From NCBI GenBank assembly GCA_034401795.1, contig CM067366.1, positions 81,442,891 through 81,506,890 on the forward strand: DNA of 64,000 bases. Reading direction: 5' to 3'. Shown here one piece after another: positions 15,401 to 27,836 of the stretch. The position numbers were made by a program, and so were the translations under genes. The stretch's first letter is position 1; each line of letters starts with the position of its first letter. The notes under the pieces were generated by a model. It saw only the letters and a list, made by a program, of their open reading frames with translations, did no database searches and was not told the origin of the DNA. Source of the stretch: Chaetoderma sp. LZ-2023a (taxonomy: Eukaryota > Mollusca > Caudofoveata > Chaetodermatida > Chaetodermatidae).

Positions 15401-15975
15401 ACAAAGTTCCTGGCTTTTATAGTACTCAAGCTGCTCCCTGTGGGTCGTCTTCAATTCTGATTGGTCGAGAAACCAGAATGCCATGTCTGGTGCCATAGTA
15501 ACATCAAGCAAACAGTACAGCTAAAGCGGCTATACAGCAAAGAAAATCATAAATGCAGGATTTACTCTTAACCCCTTGTTTCGTCTCAGTCAATGCCTAA
15601 CTTATGCTAAATACGATACAAAGTGTAAATAATCAATATTCCATGATTTTCTTTTCTCCTTTTTATTCATCTAATCCAATGTATAGCTTATGAAATATAA
15701 CCCTACAGGTAAGTTGTTGAATATTTTGAAACAAATTGAGTAGGGCCTAGCCACCATAGCAGATCCATGAAAGTGATGGTACGGCTTGGTCTTTGCGGCC
15801 ATATGGCTATACGTACAGCCACTATGTTTCATGTGAGGTCGCAGTATGGCCGCACGTACAAATGCGGTCATAGTGCAGCCGCACATGATCATGTGAGGTC
15901 ACTTTGCGGCCACAGTGCAGACGCAGCGCAAACGCAATGTGGCCGTGCCGTACATACACATGCTGACGCAATGCA
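15400..15975. other. no gene; family-1 arm fragment and CGG-rich stretch
   Basis: At 15700-15745, CCTACAGGTAAGTTGTTGAA and TATTTTGAAACAAATTGAG are a family-1 fragment. From 15790 repeated GCGGCCA/TATGGCC words form a degenerate minisatellite. Confidence 0.5.
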
Positions 15976-16060
15976 CTTGCGCGCGTGCGTGCGTGCGTAC
16001 GTGCGTGCGTGCGTGCGTGCGTTCGGGCGTGCGTGCGTGCGTGCGTGTGTGTGCGGGAAT
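15976..16060. repeat. (GTGC)n microsatellite
   Basis: Runs of GCGTGCGTGCGTGC with a few variants. The surrounding 120 bp are similar but degenerate. Confidence 0.85.
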
Positions 16061-16462
16061 GTGGATGGGTGTGCGTGCATGCAGAAATGTGTGCGGCCGT
16101 ACCAGTGGGTGTGCGGGCGGCTATGTTGACAAGCGTGCGGGCGTGTGTTTGGGCATACTAAATCATTTTCCGGTAACCCTGAGCTGTAAATCGCTCTTTG
16201 GGCATTTTATAGACTCTGATTAGGATATCAAGGGAGGTGGAGCCCAGATGGATGTATGCCTACAATCACCAAATCGATACGCACACAAAAAACAATATTT
16301 ATTTATATCCATATTTTATTATATTGAATAAAATATGACATCGGATAAACATAAAGTTTATGTTACTAGCATAAAGAAATAGGCAATTTTGTGGAGATCC
16401 ATGTGTCGATGTGTAGACTGATACCTTACACATCAGTAATATCAATGCTTTCAGTATCAGAA

Positions 16463-16502
16463 TCATTTATCATCACCAGCTGAATCATCATCATCATCAT
16501 CG

Positions 16503-16534
<32 letters not shown>

Positions 16535-16657
16535 GTCATCATCAACACCCAGATCCAGATTGATTCTTATGTACCCTTGATCAGAAACTCTCTTGTGAAA
16601 AGCTGAGAAGACTGCTCCATCGTACGTGGACCCCACGGTCATAAAATCCTTAGTTTC
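16463..16657 (-). CDS. possible terminal exon ending in a poly-Asp tail
   Basis: Downstream of an acceptor (attttcag) the minus frame reads ETKDFMTVGSTYDGAVFSAF and HKRVSDQGYIRINLDLGV, followed by about 20 Asp, SAGDDK and a TGA stop. The 65 codons begin in phase 0. The Asp run is encoded by a GAT/GAC repeat, so part of the frame is low complexity. The non-repeat part looks protein-like. No family is recognised. Confidence 0.4.
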
Positions 16658-16679
16658 CTGAAAATTATTTTAATTAGCG

Positions 16680-17050
16680 TGTACTTATATAATCTTCTCC
16701 ACTCTAGCATTATGGCAATTAAAGCATCAGCATATGCGGAAATAGATGCGCGATCTACACCATTGACAGCTATGTACTCTTCACCATCATCATCTAAGCC
16801 TGATTGTTCGGCGTGTAAGACATGGTAAATATTTTTAAATATGGCGAATAGCTCCTGATGGCCTATGCCTTCTTTTTCATCATGTTCATCCTCACACTCA
16901 GACTCGGTTGATTCCCTCTGCTTCACTCTCCGATTCCATTGGCTTATCATCTTCACTCTTCATCTCCATCGTTTCTTCATCTTCGCTGTCTAGATTTTCA
17001 CTATCTTCACTACTATGGAATCGGATCTTATGCCGCCACACGTCATTTGA
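16680..17050 (-). pseudogene. possible acidic protein exon(s), frame-shifted
   Basis: The minus frames give DSENLDSEDEETMEMKSEDD, then in another frame ESTESECEDEHDEKEGIGHQ and EYIAVNGVDRASISAYADAL. An acceptor-like site (attgctag) precedes it near 17056. Strong acidic bias continues into the poly-Asp exon downstream, suggesting one gene. The gap between the two would be an intron of about 30 bp, which is implausible, so this is a broken gene or a mis-call. Confidence 0.35.
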
Positions 17051-17059
17051 CCTAGCAAT

Positions 17060-17703
17060 TACAATTAGTTTATTCTCATAAGAACACTACAGTGATATAG
17101 AGAGGCTATGTACAATATTTCTAATAAATAATTATTAATATATTCTAAGTATCGTTATTAACATTGTTATGATCATATTTCTCGTCATTGTAGCCGTATT
17201 GTGATCACCAATATTAGCATTTTTTTAAAATTATTTTATTATATCTAGGCTGCTGGGAGTGTTGCTGCAGGTTCATTTGATAGTAATCTTCTAGTGTTCT
17301 GGTTATGCAGCGTGGATAGCAGCAACACTCCTCCAGTCAAGCCAGTCGCTAGTGGACGTCATGTGGTCTATGAGAGGCAATCCCAGAATCGCCATAATTT
17401 TAGACTTACATCCTGACTGAGCCCATCCCCGCCCCGTCCGATAGCCGCAGGCAATTCATGCTGAAAATCGCTTGATTTTGTATGGCATGCGCAATGCGAC
17501 AAAGGGCAACAATCCCCAGCAAGAACCGTTAGCAACCCTCAAGCGAGAATGATGAATATGTCCAGTCTGGATGTTCGAATTTTGTTGCCAGGGCTGGCGG
17601 TCCTCCAAGGTGGACTCGGGGGCTTTCTGTCATTAGCCCTGGAGGACCTCCTACTCCCGTACAAGGCTGGATGCCATGACTATGGGCCGGAATGCCTGTA
17701 GTG
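17060..17703. other. no gene recognised
   Basis: Contains a short inverted pair (GGTCCTCCAAGG at 17600, CCCTGGAGGACC at 17638). No coding frame is supported. Confidence 0.4.
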
Positions 17704-17705
17704 GA

Positions 17706-17791
<86 letters not shown>
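17704..17791. repeat. (AGT)n trinucleotide tract
   Basis: About 29 pure AGT units, just before a family-2 element. Confidence 0.95.
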
Positions 17792-17792
<1 letters not shown>

Positions 17793-17860
17793 CAGTAGTA
17801 TTTGTGGCAGCGGCTGCAGCCACAGCTTCTATGTGAACGAAGTGTTTCATCATGTTATCT

Positions 17861-18104
17861 TTAACCACTTAATGACTAAATTGATCAAAAAGTCAAAATA
17901 TTTGCTTATTGATTGGCCATTTGCAGGCCTAGACAAGAGTACTTCTGAAAACTCACCACTGGAATGACTGGCTCGGTTATCAGATCAGCCATTCCAGTAT
18001 TACCAGTGGTAAATCCCAACCAGCCCTCTCCCGACCTACAAACGGACATTCCTTAAGGTCAATGCATAGGGCGGTTTTGGTCGGATTCGTACATAAAGAG
18101 TTAA
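17861..18104 (-). mobile_element. family-2 TTAA foldback element
   Basis: It starts TTAACCACTTAATGAC and ends TACATAAAGAGTTAA, so TTAA is present at both edges. The internal inverted pair surrounds GGAATGACTGGCTCGG and GATCAGCCATTCC. The subterminal block GGGCGGTTTTGGTCGG recurs in the other copies. Confidence 0.7.
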
Positions 18105-18430
18105 ATAGTCCCTGGTTCGTGCCAGTTACTTGGGCATATACGAAGATGCATGCTTCATTGGTTGGGCGTTTACAGTACACTTAGGTTGTACCCATATCTG
18201 CAGTCCCATACACTGAGTATTGAGGGCACTCGCTGTGCATGAGGGGAGTTCTAGGAGGTAATGGGTGCTCGTATCTTAGGCTCTTTTCTCCTTGTATAGC
18301 AAGTTCTCGCAGGTGGCAGCTCGTAGACCTCACGTAGCATCACCTGTTGGTGTTCATAGGTTTTTTCTGAATCGTTGCGTAATGACGTACACAGTGATAT
18401 TAGTTTTTTCTGTTTCTGACCGTTGAATAA

Positions 18431-20805
18431 CTAATTCATCTTAATTGTGTTTGGGCGTACTCTGAAGTATTTGTCAAGGTATGGTTTCCTCGTATTGCTT
18501 AAAGCAGGACATTCAAACAGGAAATGGAACTCATCACCCAGACTGTTTTCCTGGCATATTGTACAGAGTCGTGCCTGCCTCAGCAGGATCCCGTCATTTC
18601 TTCTCTGTTCTATCAGTAATTTATGGTTACTAGTTCTAAATTTACATAGTAGCTTCCATAATGTTATCGGGAGAGAGATAAAATAATGTTCTAGTTTTAG
18701 ATCGTCTTTGAAAATTCTATATGAAATGACGGAGATTTTGGATGCTTTGCCGTTAACCAGTTTTCTCCAGAAGCAGACCATCTTTATATTTATTTTTAAG
18801 TGGAGTGGATATTGTCCAAGCTCACCATAGATCATCGCTGATTGTGTTGTGTTTTTACCCCTAGTATTATTTTACAGAATCGTTTATGTAATATAGTAGA
18901 ATTGGCAGCACCATTTTTCGAAAAGATCTAATGGACATCAATGGGTAGATGAAGTGATCTGGCTCTTCATAATAAGCCGAACATGGCTTTACTGGCTTTG
19001 GTATGCAGGTGTTTTATAGCTCTCGAGAATCGCCCGTTGTACGTAAATTTAATTCCTAATTAGCGATAGTCTTCCACAATCTCCACCTTTTCGTCGCCTA
19101 GTTTAAAGATGGGTATCTTTCTGACTTTGCCTCGAGAGAAGACTATGGCTTTTGTCTTGGATACATTTACGTATAATTCCCATGTTTGGCAGTACTCATG
19201 TAATGTGTTTAATGCTTTTTGCATCTCTTGTGGGGACTCTGCCATTATTGTCGTATCGTCAGCGTATAAAAGAATAAAAAGTTTTAAAACAGTTGCAAGT
19301 TATCTTCTAAAAGCACGCGTTCCGTGGCGTGTTTAATTTCAGAGAGGCCGTTGTATGATGTCGAGATCGTTTGTTCAAGATCGTTTAGGAATAGTGCGAA
19401 TAGTAAAGGGGATAGATTATCCCCCTGTCGGACGCCAATATTGCATTTGAAAAATTCAGAGACGGGGTCATTCGCTAGACTCTTAACGCAAGATTTGGCC
19501 TCTTTATATCGGCTAAAAATTAATTTAAAATTGTTATCATTTATATTATTTAGCAGTAATTTTGTCCACATGTACGTTTTATTTATTGAATAGAATGCTT
19601 TCTTGTAGTCCACGAAAGTGCAGTATTGTCTTTTATGCTGTGATAAGTATATATCCATTAAGGCTATTAGGGAAAAAATGTGGTCGTATGTGGAGTAGCC
19701 AGCTCGGGAGCCTGCTTGTTCCTCTCTAATCAGGTCTATACTTTCTGTATATTTTGTCAGTCTATTGTTGACCACAGTAGTAAAGAGCTTACAGAATCAG
19801 CTGAGTAATGTGATACCCCTATAATTATCAGGGTCGGCCATTGAACCTTTGTTCTTATAAATGGGAGTATGATGCCTTTGGCCCATTCTTTTGGTATGTG
19901 TCCAGACTCTAAGATTATGTTAAAAGGTTTGGTGTATGCCACTATTAGAGAATCGTTTGAATGTGTTAAGAACTTGTTAATTATATGAGCGGTACCGCAT
20001 GCCTTATTGGGTTTTTAGCTTGTTGATTGCAGCGATTACTTCATCCGCAGAAAAATGGTAATTTAGAGCATCATTTGAGTTTACCGTAGCATCATAGCCA
20101 AAGTCATTGTGATCGATTCCCTCCGCGGCTTCGTTTAGCTTTCGGAAATGGTCTACACGTCTCTCTTCTGGGATCTGTGGGCTGTATCTGTTTCCTCTTT
20201 CCGTGTATTTATCGCTTTCCAAAAAGGCCATTCATAGTTCGTAATTTGTTTGTAAACTTTTTAAAATACAATGCATATTGCTTGCGCAATTCTTTTTTAA
20301 TGTTTTGCATGCAGTTTGCAATTGCCCTGTATTATCATCGCGTGTATTATTTAAATATTGCCGTTTTAGTTTGTAGAATTCTTTTCGCTTTTTTACAGGC
20401 ATCGTTGAACCATGGTTTTTATGTTTACATGGGCTTTTCATTTTACTGCGCTCTTTTATGCATCCGAACAATCTCCTTGCATTTGTTAGTAGGGTACTTA
20501 TTTGTGCAGTAATATTATTTATGGTTTCGTCAAATGCTTCGGGACTTTCGCCTATCGTGTCTAGTTGATGAGTACTGTTTTGGACGTTGCCTTCATCTAA
20601 GTTATTTCGGAACACAGTGACGCTATCTTCTTGCCATTTTGGTTTTGGCTGATACATATTGCGCGGGTTTGTTATTCAAGGTACTATGTGTAGCCGAATT
20701 CATTCTTGGTGTTATAGATATATTTACGGGATTGTGGATGTCCGACAACAGTTCATGAAAATCCAGTATTTCGAAATTATGTAGAAGCGATGGAGACGCT
20801 TGCGT
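18431..20805 (-). pseudogene. LINE-B retrotransposon, 5'-truncated and dead
   Basis: Minus strand, in order: the end of the endonuclease domain (FEILDFHELLSDIHNPVNI, 20790-20730), a linker (20657-20232), the RT N-terminus (20231-19757), RT core (19775-19284: QAGSRAGYSTYDHIFSLIAL, FVDYKKAFYSINKT, NIGVRQGDNLSPLLFALFLN), then LYADDTTIMAES across a frameshift near 19284-19250. A C-terminal Cys-rich tail follows at 18835-18431 (LLCKFRTSNHKLLIEQR, LCTICQENSLGDEFHFLFEC). There are several frameshifts. It is the same broad family as the element at 58.65-62.03 kb. Confidence 0.82.
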
Positions 20806-20864
20806 CTTTGCACGTTAGCCTTAAATCCTGCTACCTAGATCTCAGGGTAAGTATACTATATAAG

Positions 20865-20955
20865 TAAGCTGTTGTCTAGTTCAAAGCTAATTTGACTGGG
20901 GTTGTTGGTGCCGACAGCATCCGGTCAAATAGGTTTAAAAATATAAATAAAATAT
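20865..20955. mobile_element. isolated family-1 hairpin core, decayed
   Basis: TAAGCTGTTGTCTAGTTCAA mirrors AAATAGGTTTAAAAATAT, with GACTGGGGTTGTTGGTGCCG and CATCCGGTC near the centre. It lies next to the full copy starting at 20991. Confidence 0.5.
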
Positions 20956-20990
20956 AATGTTTATTAATGTGTAACTTCACCAATGACATA

Positions 20991-21402
20991 CACTGGACCT
21001 TTCCCGCTTATCTATCCATAATATGACATCACAATCAACTACGTGACGTGTAGGATGGCGTCATAATCATGACATACACCGGACCTTTCCCGCATGAATG
21101 ACGTAGATAAGATTATCACGAACGCATAATACTAAGCGTTGTTGTACGACTTATGTGTCTTTACTATTTAATAAACGTGCTGTTGAATATTTTGAAACTA
21201 ATTTGACAGGCCGATGTTGCTGCCATAGGCAGCAACAAAGCCCAATCAAATTAGTTTCAAAATATTCAACAGCTTACCTGTATAGTTTTCTAGAAATTGA
21301 TAGTCAGGGAGTTCAGGGATCGGTCGATCCCAACACGAGCAATGTGTGTGTAGGGCGTAGCTACAGATCGGCGGGAAATAGCTAAAACCTGAAAGGAGCA
21401 TT
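20991..21402 (-). mobile_element. family-1 MITE with internal end duplication
   Basis: The terminal motif TGGACCTTTCCCGC occurs twice (about 20996 and 21071), followed by CRE-like sites, a hairpin at about 21179-21273, and a terminus GAAAGGAGCATT. The doubled end suggests tandem duplication inside the CRE half. Confidence 0.75.
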
Positions 21403-21668
21403 AAGATATGTACTGTTTCACCTTTATCCTTTTCGTGTGGGGCATACGTCATTTGACTATGATGTCAGCTAACAAGTGTCGTATTTTGATAATGACGTCA
21501 GCCAACAAGTGCCCTATTTTGATTATGACGACAAATACTTGAGTGTCAATTCGAATGCCTCCAATACTCGCAGGTTAATCACGGCCAAGACGACAGGTGG
21601 ATAGGAGGTCTGATCAAGAGAGTAGGCACTTTCCGCGTTCAGAGGAGTGGGTGGTGAGGGAGCAATTT

Positions 21669-21885
21669 AGACCAATCATATGACGTCATGATAAACTAAG
21701 CGACGTGTAGGATAACGAAATTAGATTCATCACGAATTCGTAATTGATGACGGACTATGAGCTGTTGTTAAATATTTTGAAACTAATTTGAGTGGGCGCT
21801 GTTGCTTTTAAAATATGCAACAGTTCTAATCGATCGACACGGGTGAAGTGTGGGCATATCATAGATAAAAACTGGATTCTCCATT
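21669..21885 (-). mobile_element. family-1 MITE, internally deleted
   Basis: CATATGACGTCATGATAAAC, a single arm GTTAAATATTTTGAAACTAA, a short GATCGACACG box and the end ACTGGATTCTCCATT are present. Most of the second arm and the left half are gone. Confidence 0.65.
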
Positions 21886-22481
21886 ATTTTATGTAAGCGG
21901 AGTAGAAGTGGGTCAGTCTGGGAGAGAGTTAGGAGAATCAGTTATAACTCACATGGTTAATTATGAACACAATAGTTACATGAAGAATGTATACAACACA
22001 GGCCGACTTACCTCGCTACAAATCACGAGCTTGAGCTGTCTCTTATCTAGTTCTAGGAAACCCCAGATTCACTCGTGTGGAACAATACCTATTAAAATTG
22101 ATAATAGTTATGTTAATATAAGCCCCAAATCAATGTTGGTCGTATAGGATATATGCGCGAAACGGATGGTATTATAGCTATAATAATATCTGAGTTTCGA
22201 ACAGTCCAACAATCTTTGAAAGTTCACTGTGATATCAGTACCTGATTGTCATGTCAGCTCACGGAAGTTACATACTCCTGACAATAATGTGCTGTTGTTT
22301 AACAGGTAAGGCTTCTGATCTGAACACATATTTGTTATGGTCACATTGTCAGTAGAAAATGTTTTAGTGATGACAGGAGATTTTTCCAGTCCTTACTGCT
22401 ACTGCGATCTCATATTCTATTTATGTTCCTGATTCCTCTCCACCATAGCCTCGTACTACGAGTGTTTGAACTCTACCCATA

Positions 22482-22852
22482 ACGGAACTTTCCAGTTTTA
22501 GCTACGCGCCGCCCATTTCTATCTAAGCTCCACCCACACTTCGCCGTGTTGGGATTGATCGATCTCCGATCTGCCATAACTATCAATTTCCTGAAAACTA
22601 TACGGGTAAGCTGTTGAATATTTTGTAACTAATTTGACTTGGTGCTGTCGCCCAGTCAAATTAGTTTCAAAGTATTCAACAAAATATTTATTAAATAGTA
22701 AAGACATACAATTCGTACAACAACGCATAGTCCGTCTGCAAATATGCGTTCGTGGCGTACTTATTGACGTCATTCATGACGTCCTTCATTATAATGTCGT
22801 CCTACATGTCGGGTAGTTGATTGATGGGTTGATAACGTCGAAAGGTCTATTA
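22482..22852 (+). mobile_element. family-1 MITE adjoining a CTG repeat
   Basis: It starts ACGGAACTTTCCAGTTTTAG and ends CGAAAGGTCTATT. The hairpin at about 22610-22682 has lost its loop (GGTGCTGTCGCCCAG). The CTG tract begins 16 bp after its end. Confidence 0.75.
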
Positions 22853-22867
22853 TACTGTGTATATCGC

Positions 22868-23005
<138 letters not shown>

Positions 23006-23220
23006 TTGATGGTGCCAATACATTGCTGCAGTAGACGGCGATGGGATGATGACGAGGCGAATTAGTTTGGCTAGGAAATAGGTGTCAGAAATTGTTATTT
23101 GTTTCTTTTCTTCTTGTTCAGGGTACCATGCACAGAATACTCATGGCAATTGCGTACCGAGAGAACCAGAGAAGCAAGAGATGGGTGCTATGAACTGTGC
23201 GTGTTTAACAGGTAGGGTGA

Positions 23221-23625
23221 AAATTCACCTTTCCAGAGTATCCATCTATCATCTGACGTCATATGACGTCATAATCAGCTAAGCGGCGTGTAGGATGACG
23301 TCATAATCATTACGTCATAAATGATTCTATTTGGCCCGTCTTTAACCCTTAATAGTCCGACGCGTTGTACGAATTGTATGTCTCTACTATTTAATAAACA
23401 TGCTGTTGAATATTTTGAAACTAATTTCACTGGCCGCTGATGCTGCCATATGCAGCAACAGCGTTCAGTCAAATTAGTTCCAAAATATTGAATAGCTTAC
23501 CTGTACAGATTTCTGGAAATTGACAGTTAGGGATTTCAGAGATCGATCGATTCCAACGCAAGCGATGTGTGGGTGGAGATTAGCGAGACTTGAGCGGGGC
23601 ATAGCCAAAACTGGAAAGGTTCATT
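23221..23625 (-). mobile_element. family-1 MITE, complete
   Basis: The ends are AATTCACCTTTCCAGAG and CTGGAAAGGTTCATT. It has three TGACGTCA-like palindromes and a hairpin at about 23402-23497 with paired GCTGCCATATGCAGC in the loop. Confidence 0.8.
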
Positions 23626-25894
23626 GGCAAGGAAACGCGTGTTGCAGATTTACCCGAGAGCGTGTAAGATCTGCCACCATATTGTCACTGTTACTGCTGG
23701 TGCTTCTGTTCTGTTGTTAGTATTGCGAGACTACTGTAACAGCCATGGCTATCGGTTTGCCGCTAGGATCTCCAACAAACGTGGTGAGAATTTCCATTGA
23801 CATCCCTAAAAAGCTTTTTTGATTTATGGGTCAAATACTCAAACCTAGACGTGAAGAGCTATACACTTTGAGGAATTTCGGTTCCTCGGGTCTACTCGGA
23901 CTTCCTACTACTTCTATGGTAAGAATATGATGTATTGGTTGCTGCGACAACCTCCTTACCAAAGATGTAGTAGAACGATTACCAGCTCGCCTCGTCACTG
24001 ATGAAGGTGACGATATTTATATTCGATAATCTGGTCCTGTCTTACTGTTCAGAAGATCCCGGCTTCGGCGCAGTGTTTCTCTGCGCTCTGGAGTTTACTT
24101 ATATCACAACCAAACTAGTGTCTTTGCAAAGCAAAGAGGATGCTTTTATTCTCTACTTAACTGTACACTATCAATAGTAATTTAAGCTACACAATTTTAA
24201 TATAAGACTTGATCATTTAACTAATTTAATTCTAATTACTTAACTCTGACTTATCGTACGTAACACTATTCTGACACGGATTACTCCTAGAAGACTTCTA
24301 GTATGATATCACGCTGTCTACTACCGTAACAACAAGTCTGTTACGGAATCACGGATGGTAAAAGATTCCTGTATAATGGCCAAAGTGCCCTATTTATACG
24401 TTTCTATAATCTCCAAGTTCTATAGATATCACGATATATAGTTATATACATATCGTAATATCTATTCCCTTGTTCTAATGACTCTTCTAGGTAGGCTATA
24501 AGCCCAGTTTGATTGGTTGGGACAATCATTCCGCCAATCAACATCCGCTTATTTCCTCCTAGAAGTTACTACCTATCTTTGTTGGTCGTCCTGACCAATC
24601 CATGATCAGTTACTTCTCGATTTCACTTTGAAACGATGTTCCTCCTGTTTCTCTGCCACAGAGCTTGCTCGATGCTCGTTGATTATGATGTCATCCTGAC
24701 TAATCAAACTCTGGCCTTCTCTTCTGTGGAGCTACTATTAAACAGGGTCAAAGCGGTGTCGGCTGGTTCTAGTTTGATGGTATCTGTCAGCTAACTAGCA
24801 ACATTATGGTATGCGTTGTTGTAGCATGCCTTTCTATGATTGACATATAGTTGATCTACAAATTTCGATTGTGTTATTAATTCCTACAGGATGCTACAAT
24901 GTCTATGTCATGTCCATTGCCTATCATGAACGATCCTGTAGGATATTAACATTAATAAGCACATGAGCTGTATGATCTCATTGCCAGCTGGTGTTGTTGT
25001 ACTTTCGTAAGAGAGTCGGAATGTCTATCTCAACAACTAATGTCAGTCTGTCACCTACGATTACTATCGATTCTTTTCACTCGATTATTTACTAAACTAC
25101 TGGCCGAAACGACTGCTGAATATTATAAACGTGTGTACCGATCCCACAGCAACAACTTTTATCTTCAACTATTGACAGATACCACCAACCCAGAACCGTC
25201 GGTCCTACTTCATTTAATTCTATATTGCTGCCTAAACTGTCCTCAGTTTCTATATGGCTTCGATATGGTTTCCTCGAAACCGTGTATCATCAGCACTGGT
25301 TAAAGTCAACCAGTGCAGCATCCTAATATGTACATAAATAATAACGCTGCTTACTCAGTTCATTAGCTCACCTGGTATTTTCAAATCCGAATTTCACTTG
25401 GGTCTTACTCATAAATATAAGACATCCAGCGGGGTCATGACTTCCCACCAGACAATCAGATATCTACAACGTGTGTACGAAAAGATGGACTCTACCCGAA
25501 ACTCGTATATGGTCTATGTAAAAAATTCGGCCTAATGCGATCACCACATATCTTAAATTAATGTAGTGACGAGGTCAACTGTTACTGTTACTGGTAATGA
25601 TTGTGACGTTACTGACATAAATGCTGACAAGTGTTTCTTGAGCCAAAACATTGCGCCCAACTGAAATGAAAAAACAGGTGTAGAGTCGTATTAAGATTTC
25701 GTTGGGAATATTTCAATCGCTATGCTATGTTTTTATGGTTACCTGCAAGCCCAGTCTTTATGCCGCTTCACTTTTCAATATTTTTGGCTCGTTTACGTAG
25801 AACGTGATCCGAATTAATAATTGAATTTTGACCTAGGGAGACAAGGACAGATTTTGAAAATTGATAATCATCCATTCGTATCGATATTTTGGTG
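23626..25894. other. no gene recognised; possible minus-strand promoter inside
   Basis: There is no supported coding frame. A short minus frame near 23720-23815 (EILTTFVGDPSGKPIAMAVT) is suggestive only. ORF 25040-25303 has no features. Confidence 0.4.
24390..24610 (-). promoter_or_regulatory. candidate minus-strand TATA/CCAAT promoter
   Basis: Read on minus, CCAAT-type boxes at about 24600, 24540 and 24520 precede TATAAATAGGG at about 24391-24401. Downstream, near 24150, the minus strand carries AATAAAAGC. The layout resembles an LTR, but no LTR boundaries could be fixed. Confidence 0.3.
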
Positions 25895-26166
25895 AATGGA
25901 CCTTTCCAGGTTTAGCTATGCCCCGCCCATCACTATCTAAGCTCCACCCACACCCAGCTCGTGTTGGGATCGATCGATCTCTGAATTCCCTGACAATCAA
26001 TTTTCAGAAAACTATGTTGGTAAGCTGTTGAATATTTTGAAACTAATTCGATTACGGCAGCAAGAGCGCGCAGTCAAATTAGTTTCAAAATATTCAACAG
26101 CATCTTTGGAAAATAGCAAAGAAATACAATTGTATTTAATAAACATGCAGTTGAATATTTATCAAG
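25895..26166 (+). mobile_element. family-1 MITE, right half missing
   Basis: It starts AATGGACCTTTCCAGGTTTA and has the GATCGATCGATC box and hairpin (26026-26100). After a second partial arm GTTGAATATTTATC the CRE half is absent. Confidence 0.75.
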
Positions 26167-26528
26167 GATTTATGGGTTTTAAATAAGATACTAAAGTAAA
26201 CGATGACCTCTATTCCATCTAGTCAAAATATGACCAATACCGACTATTGGGTGAATTAAAACTTACATCAAACAAATACCGACAGACTTTTATAGTTCTT
26301 CCTTGGCGAAGAATCAGCACGTATGATGTTCAGTGTCAGCTGTATAATTTGAGAATTAACGGTTCTTGTTTCTGATCAAAGAACCCCATAATGGTGGTGT
26401 GACTTAGTAATAATGACAATGATAAATTATAGAAAAACAAACTTACATAAAATATGGCCAGTGTGCCGTATGGCGTATCAAATGGACGAGAAAAGGAGAT
26501 GTAATCAGTCAGTTGCTTTCAACAGAAA

Positions 26529-26833
26529 TCCAGCAAACATTGGTTCGTTAGGCCAATGTAAGGTTTATTCGTTAGCCCAACGTAGTTTTGCTTGTTGGCC
26601 TTACATTGGCCCAACGTGTGGTTTCGTTGGTCCAACGTTGGCCTTACGTGTGGAAGATTCCTATAATATGTGTTACGTTGGGCCAACTTTTATTTACTTT
26701 GGCTGGCTGATAGTAAGTTAGAAAACTATGTGATGCGGTGGGCCAACATAATCCCAGCGACCATAGCTGCATTGGGCCAACGGATAAACATACGTTGGCC
26801 CAACGATGGCCCAACGTAGCATTGTTTGCAGGG
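26529..26833. mobile_element. non-autonomous element built of GTTGGGCCAAC palindromes
   Basis: The ends CCAGCAAACATTGG and CATTGTTTGCAGGG form inverted termini. The interior repeats TTGGCCCAACG, CGTTGGTCCAACG and GGGCCAAC about eight times in both orientations. There is no coding capacity. Confidence 0.6.
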
Positions 26834-27836
26834 AATGGTTCACTGTACGATGCCGACCGCTATGTAAATTATGTCATCATAACGACCTTGACGAATAAAT
26901 GCGGGTTCACCCAACCGAACGCGCAACACAAACGTGACTTTGCCCGAAGCTAGACGTAGGCGAATCTGAATGGCTGCGTCTAATTGGCCACAAACCGCCA
27001 GAAGCTGGTGATACAAGTTGATATCGGATCTGGCCACAAGCAGCCAGAAGCTGATGAAACAGGCGCTCCACTGACCGAAATACAAGAGGTCAGGAGCTGG
27101 GAGCTGGCACCCAAACCTATGACCGGCCAGGAGCTGGGGAGCTAGGGAGCTGGGGAACTGGTTATCGACTACAAGTAACCAGGAGCTGTAGACCTGGCTA
27201 CTGACTATGAATTACCATGAACTGGCATAGAACTTATATACAGAGCGAAACGATGTCCGACTACATCTCTAAAATTAATGCCACTATGTGTCAAGCTCTC
27301 ACCAGACGACGAGGTTGATAAACACGCACACGGTCACGGACACAGACTTGATAGTTGATACTACACATAATACGATAATCTATAAAATATACATGCAGAT
27401 CGCATATCTACTACACTAACCAGATCCATACAGATTATTACATAATTATGTATGATTACTGTATTCTGTGGCTATAGTAGTAGGAACATACGACAGTCCT
27501 TCTTCCCTTTTTGCCCACTTAGTGCGGTAGTTGAGCCTCAAAAATAGCCTAACCCGGAAAAAGAATTGCTATCAAGCTGGTTTTGGTCTCCATGGAACCG
27601 GAATTTCATCCTCTATAAAATCCGTTACGGGGAAATCTTAGAATATGCAAATTAGTTAATTAATATGTGTATGACCTTTGTGTAGTATAAAGCATTTAAT
27701 CTGTCATACCATGAATGTATTTGTTATCTAACTTGTTTTATATTACATGATTCATATACCATATATGATAAAATAAAAATATCAGCTAATTAAATTAAAA
27801 TAAATTAAAATAACTAATATGCAAATTAGTTAATCA
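26834..27836. other. no gene recognised
   Basis: GGAGCTGG-type short repeats (27080-27200) and AT-rich sequence follow. ATGCAAATTAGTTAAT occurs at 27654 and again near 27818. Confidence 0.4.
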
